Shown: piece after piece, positions 9,740-17,749 of the stretch
How positions within the stretch are numbered: the stretch's first letter is position 1
Layout of the letters: each line of letters starts with the position of its first letter
NCBI RefSeq assembly: GCF_927798115.1
Contig: NZ_CAKMMG010000011.1
Coordinates: forward strand, 62,001-126,000
Source: Paenibacillus auburnensis
Lineage (GTDB): Bacteria > Bacillota > Bacilli > Paenibacillales > Paenibacillaceae
Direction of reading: 5' to 3'
DNA: 64,000 nucleotides
Made by a program: the position numbers and the translations under genes
Notes under the pieces: generated by a model
What the model was told of the DNA's origin: nothing
What the model saw: only the letters and a program-made list of their open reading frames with translations
Databases searched by the model: none

Positions 9740-10711
9740 ATGCAGGAAGCTGTATGGAGTGAATATTTGCATCAGGGATATATTTGCTTGAAAGGTGAAA
9801 ATGACTTCTTCTCGGTAACAATTGTACCGCAGCGTGGAAGTAAAATCGTATCCCTGCTAGATAAAAGAAACGAAAGAGAGTGGATCTACCGGACGGACCA
9901 GCCCTGGGAGCCGCTGAAGCTCGGGATGGACTGGGGTGCAGGAGACCGTGGAGGCTGGGATGAAATGTTCCCGACGATTAACGCGTCATCTTGTCCCGAC
10001 AAGGGCTATGAGCATGTGTCCTTTCCCGATCACGGGGAAGTCTGGAGCCGTGAGTGGAATTATGCGCTGCTTGGAGCGCAACTGAGGCTGGAAATCTGCG
10101 GCGTTCAGTTACCATACACACTGCGTAAGACTGTCTCGCTCTCAGGCAGCAGCCTGATCATCCATTACGAGCTGGAGAATCTAGGAACACAGCTGTTTTC
10201 ATATCTTTGGGCTGCGCATCCACTGCTTAAGGTTGAGCCGGGGATGCAGCTGCGTACGTCACCGGCCGAAGGGCGTATACAGCTGACCTACTCGCATCGT
10301 GAACGTCTTGGAGGGCTCCATGCTTTGTCCAGCTTTCCGATAGCGGCGACAAAAGAAGGCGGAGTTACAGACCTCTCCACACTTGAGGATGCTTCGGGAG
10401 GACATGCTGAGAAATATTATTTCACCGATCCTTTGCAGGAGGGGTATGCCGGTATTAGCGATCCTTTCACCGGTGCAGAAATTTCTTTTCATTTTGATTC
10501 CGAAGAAGTCCCTTATCTGGCGATTTGGGCGCATTACGGTGCCATGGGGGATTACACCGTTGCACCAGAACCGGCGACCGGATATCTTGACAGTGTGCAA
10601 GAAGCATATAACAGAGGCAAAGTTAAGAGGATAGCCGGTCATTCGATTGACCGTTGGCGGCTTGAGATTCGACTGCAAGCGGACTGTTTGACGTCCGGTG
10701 TTGATAAATGA
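9740..10711 (+). CDS. Aldose-1-epimerase-like (galactose mutarotase fold) protein
   Basis: A 323-residue protein resembling the aldose epimerase/DUF4432 superfamily: a beta-sandwich protein that binds a sugar and may interconvert anomers. Supporting stretches are VTIVPQRGSKIVSLLD near the start, GWDEMFPTIN, the HGEVWSREW stretch and WAAHPLLKVEPG. I do not see the full classical GalM active-site set, so mutarotase activity is not proven. The start is ATG 9740 with GGAGGG; the frame is open further upstream, but that would overlap the DUF5107 gene. It overlaps the next gene by 4 bases (ATGA), which shows translational coupling. Confidence 0.75.
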   Translation: MQEAVWSEYLHQGYICLKGENDFFSVTIVPQRGSKIVSLLDKRNEREWIYRTDQPWEPLKLGMDWGAGDRGGWDEMFPTINASSCPDKGYEHVSFPDHGEVWSREWNYALLGAQLRLEICGVQLPYTLRKTVSLSGSSLIIHYELENLGTQLFSYLWAAHPLLKVEPGMQLRTSPAEGRIQLTYSHRERLGGLHALSSFPIAATKEGGVTDLSTLEDASGGHAEKYYFTDPLQEGYAGISDPFTGAEISFHFDSEEVPYLAIWAHYGAMGDYTVAPEPATGYLDSVQEAYNRGKVKRIAGHSIDRWRLEIRLQADCLTSGVDK

Positions 10712-11754
10712 GAAATCCGGTTCGATTCGGTTTAATCGGGCTAGGGTGGAGAGGGGAGATGTATTTACGTGTTGCATCTCTACTTCCACACTTGTTTAAA
10801 CCCGTCGGAGTGGTTGTCCGAAATCAGAACAAATCTCGCGAAGCCGTGACGAGGCTGGGCCTTACACTGTATGAGACGCCGCAGGAACTGGCACGCCAGT
10901 GCGACTTTCTAGTGGCAGCCGTCAGCAAAGCTGTTATGCCGGTTTTGCTGACACAGCTCGCTGACACCGATATTTTTGTGTTGGCCGAAACGCCCCCGGC
11001 TTTTAACGAAGCTTGGTTCCGCCAGATGTCTGTCGTTGCCTCGAAGGAATCTCGTATCCAGGTGGCTGAACAGTATCCCTTACAGCCACATCATGCTGCG
11101 CGTACGCGATTAATAAGATCCGGGGCGGTAGGATTGGTAAAGCATGTGCAGGTCTCCGCAGCACATCAATACCATGGAATAGCCCTGATACGCCGGTGGC
11201 TGGATATTTCGGATGAACGCTGCCGAATTACAGCGCATCGTTTTGAATATCCAGTGCTGGAGGTTCCTTACCGGGGCCGAAGTGTTAAGGACAGGCTGGA
11301 GTCTGAGCTGCACGACATAGCACTGTTATCTTTTGAAAGCGGGAAGAGTGCCGTTTATGATTTTACGCGTTCGCAATATTTTTCACCCTTACGTCAGAAC
11401 AGGGTGCTCATTCGCGGTTCGCATGGGGAGATCAGGGATAATGAAGTGACCTATAGTCTTGGAGACGGAGCGTACAGCGTATATTCCATCCATAGAATTC
11501 AGGACGGGATCGAGGGGAGTTTGGCGCCTTCGTCACTACGCGAGCTTCGTGGCGGCTCCGAAGTTTTATATTCGAACCGGTTTTACCCCGCTTCGCTTTC
11601 CGATGAGGAACTGGCGATTGCTGAAGTGTTGTTTCAGATGAGCGAATATGTGATTACCGGCAAAGCGTTTTATTCACTGTCCGAAGCGTTAATCGACGTC
11701 CGTCTGTCTTTTGCAATTGAATCTGCTATTATTTCCGGAATGCCGACCTTTTGA
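10708..11754 (+). CDS. Gfo/Idh/MocA family oxidoreductase
   Basis: A 348-residue NAD(P)-dependent dehydrogenase-type protein, probably acting on a sugar or sugar acid. The N-terminal Rossmann motif GLIGLGWRG is at about residues 8-16, followed by typical alternating strands (FKPVGVVVRN, CDFLVAAVS). The conserved EKP motif of the family is replaced by AETPPAF, and EQYPLQPHH takes the place of the usual substrate helix, so catalysis may differ. The ATGA overlap with the epimerase-like gene makes joint function likely. A terminator follows and ends the carbohydrate cluster. Confidence 0.82.
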   Translation: MRNPVRFGLIGLGWRGEMYLRVASLLPHLFKPVGVVVRNQNKSREAVTRLGLTLYETPQELARQCDFLVAAVSKAVMPVLLTQLADTDIFVLAETPPAFNEAWFRQMSVVASKESRIQVAEQYPLQPHHAARTRLIRSGAVGLVKHVQVSAAHQYHGIALIRRWLDISDERCRITAHRFEYPVLEVPYRGRSVKDRLESELHDIALLSFESGKSAVYDFTRSQYFSPLRQNRVLIRGSHGEIRDNEVTYSLGDGAYSVYSIHRIQDGIEGSLAPSSLRELRGGSEVLYSNRFYPASLSDEELAIAEVLFQMSEYVITGKAFYSLSEALIDVRLSFAIESAIISGMPTF

Positions 11755-11792
11755 CTTGAATGAACGGTTGGCAGTGAAATACCGGCGATTAG

Positions 11793-11813
11793 TGGCCCCT
11801 TTCGGGGCTTTTT
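11793..11813 (+). terminator. Terminator after the oxidoreductase gene
   Basis: GGCCCC, TTTC, GGGGC and TTTTT. It ends the 6.3-11.8 kb operon. Confidence 0.8.
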
Positions 11814-11879
11814 GAGTCTGGCAGACGTAAAAATGAGCCCATCAAGTTTGTTAACTCGATTATGAAGCGGGGTATATCC

Positions 11880-13217
11880 ATGAAGGAAAAGGAACTGAAG
11901 GCACTGTCGCTTTCCGTGTTAACTTGGCCCATCTTAATTGAGATGCTGCTGCAGTTTATTATGGGAACGATCGATACCCTGATGGTAAGCAAAATAGGGG
12001 ATAATGCGGTATCCGCCGTAGGGGTGTCCAATCAAGTTTTTCAGACCATACTCACTTTATTTGCAGCCATTAACGCAGGAGCAACTATATTGACAGCCAG
12101 GGCATGGGGATCCAATTCCCGGGAACACGCTCAAAAAGTAGTGTTGTTCGGCCTGAAGGTGAATTTGATCATCGGTGTGGCTCTTAGCCTGCTATTCTTT
12201 TTTGGGTCGAGCACACTCCTTGGCATTATGGGAGCGCCTTCCGGCGTCCGAAGCTATGCCAATGACTATCTGACGATAATAGGGAGTTGCACCTTAATAA
12301 CCGTACTTCAGACCTTTATCTCAGCAACGATCCGAAGCATCGGGAACACCAAAGGACCTATGCAAATTGCAATTGGCATGAACGTGCTTCATCTCTTTTT
12401 AAATTATATCTTAATCTTCGGAGAGCTCGGATTCCCAGCGATGGGTATTCACGGTGCAGCGATATCTACCTGTATAAGCCGGGGGTTGGCGATGGCGGCC
12501 TCTATCATTCTTCTTCTGCGGGGATTTCCGAAATTGTCGCTGCATATGGTTTGGTCCGGTAAAGCAGAGGGGCTCTGGAAGGAGATCATGAGGATTGGCT
12601 TGCCCGTTTCCGTAACCGCAGTGTCTTGGGGCTATTCCCAAATAGTCTTAATATCGGTGCTATCTGCTATGGGGGAACAATCATTGGCTGCTTATACCTA
12701 TCTTTCTACAGTTCAACAGCTTCCTTGGCTTATTGCATCGTCAATTGGAACAGCACTGCAAATCCGTGTGGCCCAATTTTATGGGGCAGGGCTCATTAAG
12801 GACATGTTCAAAAGTTTAAATGCAGCTTTAAAGCCCGGGCTGATTCTAGTATTTGTCGTTTCGCTGGGTCTTCTGTTATCATCTTCTGTCTTAATGAGCT
12901 GGTTTACCCAAGACACCAAGATTATTCACCTGGCTTACCCGGCGTTTGTCCTTTGTGTAATCTGGCAGCCTGTTCGGGTAATAGGCTTCTGTGCTTCGGG
13001 TGCGTTAAACGCAATAGGAGATGCCAAAATAGTTGCCATATTGTCGATCATCGGCATGTGGGTTTTTACAGCAGGAGGATCCTATGTCCTTGGTATCTTA
13101 CTCGGATATGGATTAGTCGGTGTATTTATCGCCATGTTATGCGATGAATTGCTGAGGAGCGGTTATTACCTGTTTCGATGGAAAGTCCGGAGCAGGAGAG
13201 AGGCTGCGGCTAACTGA
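11880..13217 (+). CDS. MATE family efflux transporter
   Basis: A 445-residue integral membrane protein with about 12 hydrophobic segments in two similar halves. The first half opens with SVLTWPILIEMLLQFIMGTIDT and VGVSNQVFQTILTLF, typical of MATE (NorM/DinF type) Na+- or H+-coupled drug exporters. An in-frame ATG at 11862 has no ribosome site; ATG 11880 follows a weak GCGGGG and is preferred. It is a single gene between two terminators with no linked regulator. The exported substrate cannot be inferred. Confidence 0.92.
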   Translation: MKEKELKALSLSVLTWPILIEMLLQFIMGTIDTLMVSKIGDNAVSAVGVSNQVFQTILTLFAAINAGATILTARAWGSNSREHAQKVVLFGLKVNLIIGVALSLLFFFGSSTLLGIMGAPSGVRSYANDYLTIIGSCTLITVLQTFISATIRSIGNTKGPMQIAIGMNVLHLFLNYILIFGELGFPAMGIHGAAISTCISRGLAMAASIILLLRGFPKLSLHMVWSGKAEGLWKEIMRIGLPVSVTAVSWGYSQIVLISVLSAMGEQSLAAYTYLSTVQQLPWLIASSIGTALQIRVAQFYGAGLIKDMFKSLNAALKPGLILVFVVSLGLLLSSSVLMSWFTQDTKIIHLAYPAFVLCVIWQPVRVIGFCASGALNAIGDAKIVAILSIIGMWVFTAGGSYVLGILLGYGLVGVFIAMLCDELLRSGYYLFRWKVRSRREAAAN

Positions 13218-13613
13218 ATAGAGTAGAAGATATGGTCATACCCCCGTCTCAAGTTGACAATAGGAAAAAAGATAATGTCTGCGGCGATCGCTTCCCGGGA
13301 TTTCACTGGAGAGCGGTCGCCGAGTTTTTTCTGGAACCGTTCCCTGTTGTATTACTAGTGAGATGTAGCGAAAAATTAAAGAATGGAATTCCGTTATTGA
13401 AAGCAAGCAACAGGTAAGCTAACGGGCAGTTTAACGTGGAAACATATTTCACACATCTGAATTCCAGGTTATGGTAATGTAGAGTTGAATTTATAAAAAG
13501 TGTACAAGAGATGCAAGCGAAATGGCTGAAGAACCGCTCATCTTTCTAGCGTCTATAATATGTCTTCGTTAAGAATAGATGAATGTAAATAATACATATG
13601 GAGGTAATTAAGC
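13218..13613. other. 396-base intergenic region
   Basis: It holds the MATE terminator (13283-13330) and a TATAAT at 13554-13559 that could be the -10 of the next gene, although no good -35 lies 17 bases upstream. Short open frames here have no ribosome site or recognisable product. Nothing else was seen. Confidence 0.5.
13283..13330 (+). terminator. Terminator after MATE gene
   Basis: GGCGATCGCT (13283-13292) pairs with AGCGGTCGCC (13312-13321) with one G-U pair, followed by GAG and TTTTTT. Confidence 0.75.
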
Positions 13614-14282
13614 TTGAGTACTCACTACTATCTCAGTTGGTTTAATGATTTTTTTCCAGAGAAGCTGGTCCATTGTTTGCATGAGGATATACAAGACAGA
13701 AAATCGCTTGTTTTGATTAGCGCTGACCCGTCTGGTTATACAGGTGAGCAAATGAACTTTGATGATGTTCCTGAATGGACATGGTTGAATCAGGCTAACA
13801 TTATTTTTGATGAATATCATTTCATTGATTACCGTATGCAGCAGGAAGATGCCCAGCGATTCATTCAGGGCGCTTCTGTCATTTTTTTATGCGGTGGTGA
13901 TCCTGTTTTGCAAAACGATTTTTTGGTGGATTATGAATTATCAAAGGTTATTAAGAACAGCAATGCCGTTATAGTGGGTGCCAGCGCCGGGGCGTTAAAC
14001 ATGGCTGCAAAATGGTTAAGCTTGATAAACACTGGCGATGACGTTGAAACAAGTACTATTTATGATGGTATTGGTTTTGATCATTTTGCCTATGAATCTC
14101 ACTCAAAGCGCGATTACGCTACGTTTGTTCAAGGCTACCTGTTCCCCTTGTCTGAAGAGATTGATGTTTATGCGGCAGAACAGGAGAGCGCTATACGTGT
14201 AAAGGACGGAAAAATAGAAATAATGGGTCCTGTATATTTAATTTCCCACTCCAAGATTCAGAAATTGGTTGAGACGCTCTAA
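13614..14282 (+). CDS. Peptidase S51-like / class I glutamine amidotransferase-like protein
   Basis: A 222-residue cytoplasmic protein with the dipeptidase E (peptidase S51) layout: VIFLCGGDP at about residues 89-97, and the nucleophile elbow VGASAGALNM with candidate Ser124. Known family members cleave Asp-X dipeptides or cyanophycin; this copy looks like the divergent subgroup often found alone in Bacillales, so the substrate is unknown. The TTG start at 13614 has GGAGG 9 bases upstream. Base composition is more AT-rich than the flanking sugar genes, which hints at separate acquisition. Confidence 0.75.
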   Translation: MSTHYYLSWFNDFFPEKLVHCLHEDIQDRKSLVLISADPSGYTGEQMNFDDVPEWTWLNQANIIFDEYHFIDYRMQQEDAQRFIQGASVIFLCGGDPVLQNDFLVDYELSKVIKNSNAVIVGASAGALNMAAKWLSLINTGDDVETSTIYDGIGFDHFAYESHSKRDYATFVQGYLFPLSEEIDVYAAEQESAIRVKDGKIEIMGPVYLISHSKIQKLVETL

Positions 14283-14382
14283 TTAGGCCTACAGCAATCA
14301 TCTCAGGTCTTAGTATCTCCCAGACTTATTGTCGGGCAGTAATGATAAGTTTTTATTAATAAAAATTAGCTGTTAACGAAAG

Positions 14383-14409
14383 AGAAAACGCGCTTAGGCG
14401 CGTTTTCTT
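14383..14409. terminator. Bidirectional terminator
   Basis: AGAAAACGCGC, TTAG, GCGCGTTTTCT between the converging S51 and NmrA-like genes; T and A tracts are part of the stem. Confidence 0.8.
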
Positions 14410-14431
14410 ATTAAACAGCCTCCAAAACGGT

Positions 14432-15319
14432 TTAAACTGATTTTTTATATACATCTGCAAAAACCTTCGCAAAGTCTCCAATCTTGACCTTGCCGAGGTG
14501 GTAGTCGGTGGCATGGAGGCTGGCGTAGAATTCATCGGCGTTTTCACCCGCGCGGTACAATTGGGCGAAGCCGTTGGCGGTGTTTTCATGGAAGCCGATT
14601 TTCTTCATATTTTCAGCGAGAGCTTCGACGGGAATTTGTTGGAATTTGGCTTCGACATCATTTTCGGCAAGAGCATTTAGCCAGTCGTTGCTTGTGGCCC
14701 AATCGCTTACTACGAATTTCGTGCTTTTTCCCGCTGGGGTGTGAGAAATCAGAGCGTACGCGACGTCCGCGATATCAACGGGGCTGACCCATCCTTGCGG
14801 GACATCGGCTGAAATTGGGCTGAAGAGGATTCGCTGGGCTTTGAGGCTTTGCATGTCGGCAAAAAGATTGCTGTAAAAGCCGACAGGGCGGATATGAACA
14901 ACGTTCACGCCTTCGAGCGAGTTTAGCGCGTCTTCTACAAAATGATAGCTGTAAAGGATACCGGCGTTGGGGTTGTCAGCGCCGACTGAGCTGAGGTTGA
15001 TGACGTTTTTCACGCCTGAGTTTAGCACGGCAGTCTTGTAATGTTCAGAAAGTTCGATGGCGGTCTGCCACATATCCGTGCCAGTGGCAAAATTAATGCC
15101 AGAAATCATGAGGTAAACGACGTCGCTGCCTGCGAAAGCCTTGGTGAGGAAGTCGACGTCGCGGTTTGAGCCGACAGCAGCCTTGGCGCCGAGCGCTTCG
15201 ATGTCGGCGATCCGATCTGTGGAGCTTGTGATGACGGTGACATCGTGACCGTCTGCGATGAGGCGTGGAAGATAGTTACGATTGATATTGCCGAGTGAAC
15301 CGAGAACTGTGATTTTCAT
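14432..15319 (-). CDS. NmrA-like NAD(P)-binding oxidoreductase
   Basis: A 295-residue atypical short-chain dehydrogenase. The N-terminal Rossmann start MKITVLGSLGNI has an altered glycine motif (GSLGNINR); YLMISG, NVINLSSVGAD and VHIRPVGFYSN follow as in NmrA/QOR2-type quinone or NAD(P)H-sensing proteins. There is no clear YxxxK active site, so it could be an oxidoreductase or a redox sensor. It is divergent from a TetR gene, with two palindromic operators in the 149-base spacer, so expression is very likely repressed by that TetR and induced by an unknown (perhaps electrophilic) compound. Confidence 0.82.
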   Translation of the reverse strand: MKITVLGSLGNINRNYLPRLIADGHDVTVITSSTDRIADIEALGAKAAVGSNRDVDFLTKAFAGSDVVYLMISGINFATGTDMWQTAIELSEHYKTAVLNSGVKNVINLSSVGADNPNAGILYSYHFVEDALNSLEGVNVVHIRPVGFYSNLFADMQSLKAQRILFSPISADVPQGWVSPVDIADVAYALISHTPAGKSTKFVVSDWATSNDWLNALAENDVEAKFQQIPVEALAENMKKIGFHENTANGFAQLYRAGENADEFYASLHATDYHLGKVKIGDFAKVFADVYKKSV

Positions 15320-15348
15320 TGTTTTCTCTCCTTCTTTTTGATAAAGTA

Positions 15349-15425
15349 ATGTCAGTGACTGACATTTGAGATCATTATGCGCTTGCCGGATATTGTTGTC
15401 AAGAAAAAATGTCAGTTACTGACCT
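15349..15425. promoter_or_regulatory. Two TetR operators with TGTCAGT half-sites
   Basis: Site 1 (15349-15365) is a perfect palindrome, ATGTCAGT, G, ACTGACAT. Site 2 (15409-15425) is ATGTCAGT, T, ACTGACCT with one mismatch. Centres are 60 bases apart and cover both divergent promoters, the classic layout for an autoregulated TetR repressor. Confidence 0.85.
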
Positions 15426-15468
15426 TTTTGTGAATCTGTAAAAAATTACAAAAATAGGAATGGTAAAA

Positions 15469-16014
15469 ATGAATAGTAAAGAGAAACTGCAGGCGGCGGC
15501 CACGAAATTATTTATGGAAAAAGGCTATGAAAACACGACGGTGCAAGAGATTGCAAGCCTTGTAGGTGTGACGGAGAGAACCTTTTTCCGGCAATTCAAG
15601 GACAAGTCTGACGTGCTTTTTGACACAAGCAATGAGATGGGGCATCGAGTCGCCGCTTTTATCACGGACCATTTCGACGTCGAGCAAAAGCCGCTGAAGC
15701 TTGCGGTTGATGGCTTTGCCTCGGTTTTTGGTGTTTTTGATGGCGAGCGGGAGAGGGTGCTGGCGCGGAATCAAATTATTCAAAGCCACTCTGATTTGCA
15801 GGAGCGTGAGCTGCTGAAAAGCCAGGCGCTAATTGGGTCTGTCACAAACGCATTGTCTGTCAAATTTGATAGCGAGCTGTCAGAGCTTGCCGCACGATTT
15901 GCGGTTGAAATTTTTTACATGGCTTTTACCAAATGGATTGAAAGTACCGAGAAAAGCTTTGTGGAGCAGGTGCTCGCAGTTTATGAGGTGTATGAAAAAC
16001 TCTGTCAGTACTGA
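15469..16014 (+). CDS. TetR family transcriptional repressor
   Basis: A 181-residue regulator. The N-terminal helix-turn-helix (residues about 5-50; FMEKGYENTTVQEIASLVGVTERTFFRQFKD, interrupted here only for description) is canonical, and the C-terminal ligand domain is variable as usual. ATG 15469 has AGGA at 9 bases; an ATG at 15460 is too close to it. It faces the NmrA-like gene and probably controls it and itself through the TGTCAGT palindromes. The stop codon lies inside another TGTCAGT palindrome. The inducer is unknown. Confidence 0.88.
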   Translation: MNSKEKLQAAATKLFMEKGYENTTVQEIASLVGVTERTFFRQFKDKSDVLFDTSNEMGHRVAAFITDHFDVEQKPLKLAVDGFASVFGVFDGERERVLARNQIIQSHSDLQERELLKSQALIGSVTNALSVKFDSELSELAARFAVEIFYMAFTKWIESTEKSFVEQVLAVYEVYEKLCQY

Positions 16015-16023
16015 CAGAGTTTA
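15998..16023. promoter_or_regulatory. Perfect 26-bp palindrome over the tetR stop codon
   Basis: AAACTCTGTCAGT is followed directly by its reverse complement. It repeats the operator half-site TGTCAGT but without the central base, and includes the TGA stop. It could be a third operator or a weak terminator stem; no loop or T tract follows. Confidence 0.6.
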
Positions 16024-16115
16024 TGAAGTTTATTATTGTTTTCTTTATTTTGCCGAAGTAACACATCCGCTTCACCTAAAATATGATGAGTCTAGAAATG
16101 GAATGAGGTGAGCAA

Positions 16116-16559
16116 ATGGCAGTCGTAAAATCCAGGAAACAGGATATCGATATGTTGGCAAGGCTGCTTCGAGCTGAGGCTGAGGCCGAAGGCGAAATGG
16201 GCATGCTCCATGTTGGAGCTGTTGGCATTAACCGAATAAGAGCGAATTGTTCCGATTTTGTAGGGATCCGGACAATTCCCCAAATGATTAATCAGCCGCA
16301 TGCGTTCGAAGCGCTGCAACATGGTATGTACTATCAAAAAGCAAGAGACAGAGAACGCCGTCTGGCGCAACGGGCTGTGAATGGGGAACGGAGTTGGCCA
16401 GCCAAATACTCGCTATGGTATTTCCGCCCAGGAACGTATGATAACCCCGGACCATGTCCGCCAAATTGGTATAATCAGCCGTTTGTAGGTCGATGGAAGA
16501 AACATTGTTTTTATGAACCGACTGCGAATGAATGCGCAAATGTATATAATACGTATTAA
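16116..16559 (+). CDS. cwlJ: Spore cortex-lytic cell wall hydrolase CwlJ
   Basis: A 147-residue SleB/CwlJ-family (Hydrolase_2) enzyme that degrades cortex peptidoglycan during germination. The whole length matches what I remember of Bacillus CwlJ: MLARLLRAEAE, MLHVGAVGINRIRANCSDF, INQPHAFEA, YYQKARDRER and SLWYFRPGTYDNPGPCPPNW near the end, then CFYEPTA. No signal peptide, as expected for a protein placed in the spore coat from the mother cell. The start has a GAGGTGA site. The partner gene gerQ, adjacent in Bacillus, is not here. Its presence indicates an endospore former. Confidence 0.9.
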   Translation: MAVVKSRKQDIDMLARLLRAEAEAEGEMGMLHVGAVGINRIRANCSDFVGIRTIPQMINQPHAFEALQHGMYYQKARDRERRLAQRAVNGERSWPAKYSLWYFRPGTYDNPGPCPPNWYNQPFVGRWKKHCFYEPTANECANVYNTY

Positions 16560-16692
16560 TGTCTGCATGATTTTCATGAGATCAAGTATATCGGCGGGAC
16601 TCGTGAATGACTTTGTGGGTATGGACATCCCTAAATCGCATCGTATTTTTTGCCGATGTTCCCGTTGCGGTGAACAGTACCACAAGTATAAC

Positions 16693-16729
16693 AAGGAACC
16701 TCTTCGAAAAAGTCGGAGAGGTTCTTTGT
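16693..16729 (+). terminator. Hairpin terminator downstream of cwlJ
   Basis: AAGGAACCTCT pairs with AGAGGTTCTTT (one G-U), followed by TTGTT. It lies 130 bases after cwlJ and could also act on the SDR gene arriving from the other side. Confidence 0.6.
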
Positions 16730-16807
16730 TATAATAGAAACCGGGTTGTTATCTGATATATATTCTGCTAAGTGATGTTGACGTCCGCTCGGTCCAATTG
16801 GAACGGC

Positions 16808-17635
16808 TTATTGCATAGGGTTGCCTTGCGCTGCATTCGAGACAGTCTCCCAGGCTTCCCAGGTAGCTAGACGGTCAGCATAGATGCCGCGGGCCATAGG
16901 CAAGACTTCCGAGCCGAGCGCAAATCGTAGTGGGGGTTCCGCTGCGTCCACGATCATGAGAACGGCTTCTGCAGTCGCTTGAGGGTTGCCGCGTTTTTCG
17001 TTTGATAGAATCGTGAACACCTGCTTCCGTACATCGGCATAGACGTCCATTTCCGGTACCCGCTTACTTGAAGCACCAAACTCAGTCGCATAGGCACCAG
17101 GTTCGAGCAGCGTCACCTTAATCCCAAAGTCTTTGACCTCTTGCACCAGGCTTTCGTGGAGTCCTTCGACCGCCCATTTGGAGGAGCAATAGAAGCCGAT
17201 GAGCGGCCTTGCCTCGATCCCAAGGGAGCTTGAAACGCTGAGCAAATGCCCGCTGCCCTGCTTCCTCAGTAATGGCAAGGCGGCTTGGATGACTCGAAGA
17301 TAACCAAAGTAGTTCGCGTCAAACAGAGCACGAACATCGGCTTCGCTTGCTTCCTCGACCATTCCGACCAAGGTGTAACCGGCATTATTGAGGACAACGT
17401 CCAGCTTGCCGAAATGGGAATGAGCCTGCTGAACGACCTGGCGAACCTGCTCAGCATCCGTTACGTCGAGCGCCATGGGGAGAACGAGATCTCCGAAACG
17501 TTCCTTCAAGTCGGAAACGTCTTCCAATTTGCGGGCGGTAGCCGCAACCTTATCGCCACGCGAGAGCGCGGCCTCTGCCCATATGCGTCCTAAACCGCGA
17601 GAGGCTCCCGTGATGAACCAGACTTTTTTGTCCAT
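16808..17635 (-). CDS. SDR family NAD(P)-dependent oxidoreductase
   Basis: A 275-residue classical short-chain dehydrogenase: TGASRGLG (residues 9-16), NNAG (83-86), catalytic Ser around 135-137 and YCSSK (Tyr149, Lys153). The start is ATG 17635, with AGGAGGAG upstream; a longer open frame to 17695 lacks a site. It faces a TetR gene, and its promoter (-35 TTGACA, 17-base spacer, TTTAAT) overlaps a palindrome, so it is almost certainly TetR-repressed. The substrate is unknown. The set resembles xenobiotic or carbonyl detoxification modules. Confidence 0.9.
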   Translation of the reverse strand: MDKKVWFITGASRGLGRIWAEAALSRGDKVAATARKLEDVSDLKERFGDLVLPMALDVTDAEQVRQVVQQAHSHFGKLDVVLNNAGYTLVGMVEEASEADVRALFDANYFGYLRVIQAALPLLRKQGSGHLLSVSSSLGIEARPLIGFYCSSKWAVEGLHESLVQEVKDFGIKVTLLEPGAYATEFGASSKRVPEMDVYADVRKQVFTILSNEKRGNPQATAEAVLMIVDAAEPPLRFALGSEVLPMARGIYADRLATWEAWETVSNAAQGNPMQ

Positions 17636-17680
17636 AGTATACTCCTCCTTTAAATTCCCTGTTCGGTGTGGGATACTTAA

Positions 17681-17720
17681 ATTAAAGCACCACAATACGA
17701 GACTGTCAAGTTCCGGAACT
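17681..17720 (-). promoter_or_regulatory. SDR promoter with palindromic operator
   Basis: On the minus strand, TTGACA (17704-17709) and TTTAAT (17681-17686) are separated by 17 bases, a near-consensus sigma-A promoter. The perfect palindrome AGTTCCGGAACT (17709-17720) abuts the -35 and is the likely TetR site. Confidence 0.7.
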
Positions 17721-17749
17721 GTAAAGTATCGAAAAAGGGGTTAAATTTT

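Noticed and set aside
13232..13417. 61-codon frame after the MATE gene
   Set aside because: It runs through the MATE terminator hairpin and has no ribosome site.
16513..16734. 73-codon frame with CRCSRCG overlapping the cwlJ end
   Set aside because: It overlaps cwlJ out of frame and runs into the terminator; the cysteine pattern is not a known motif.
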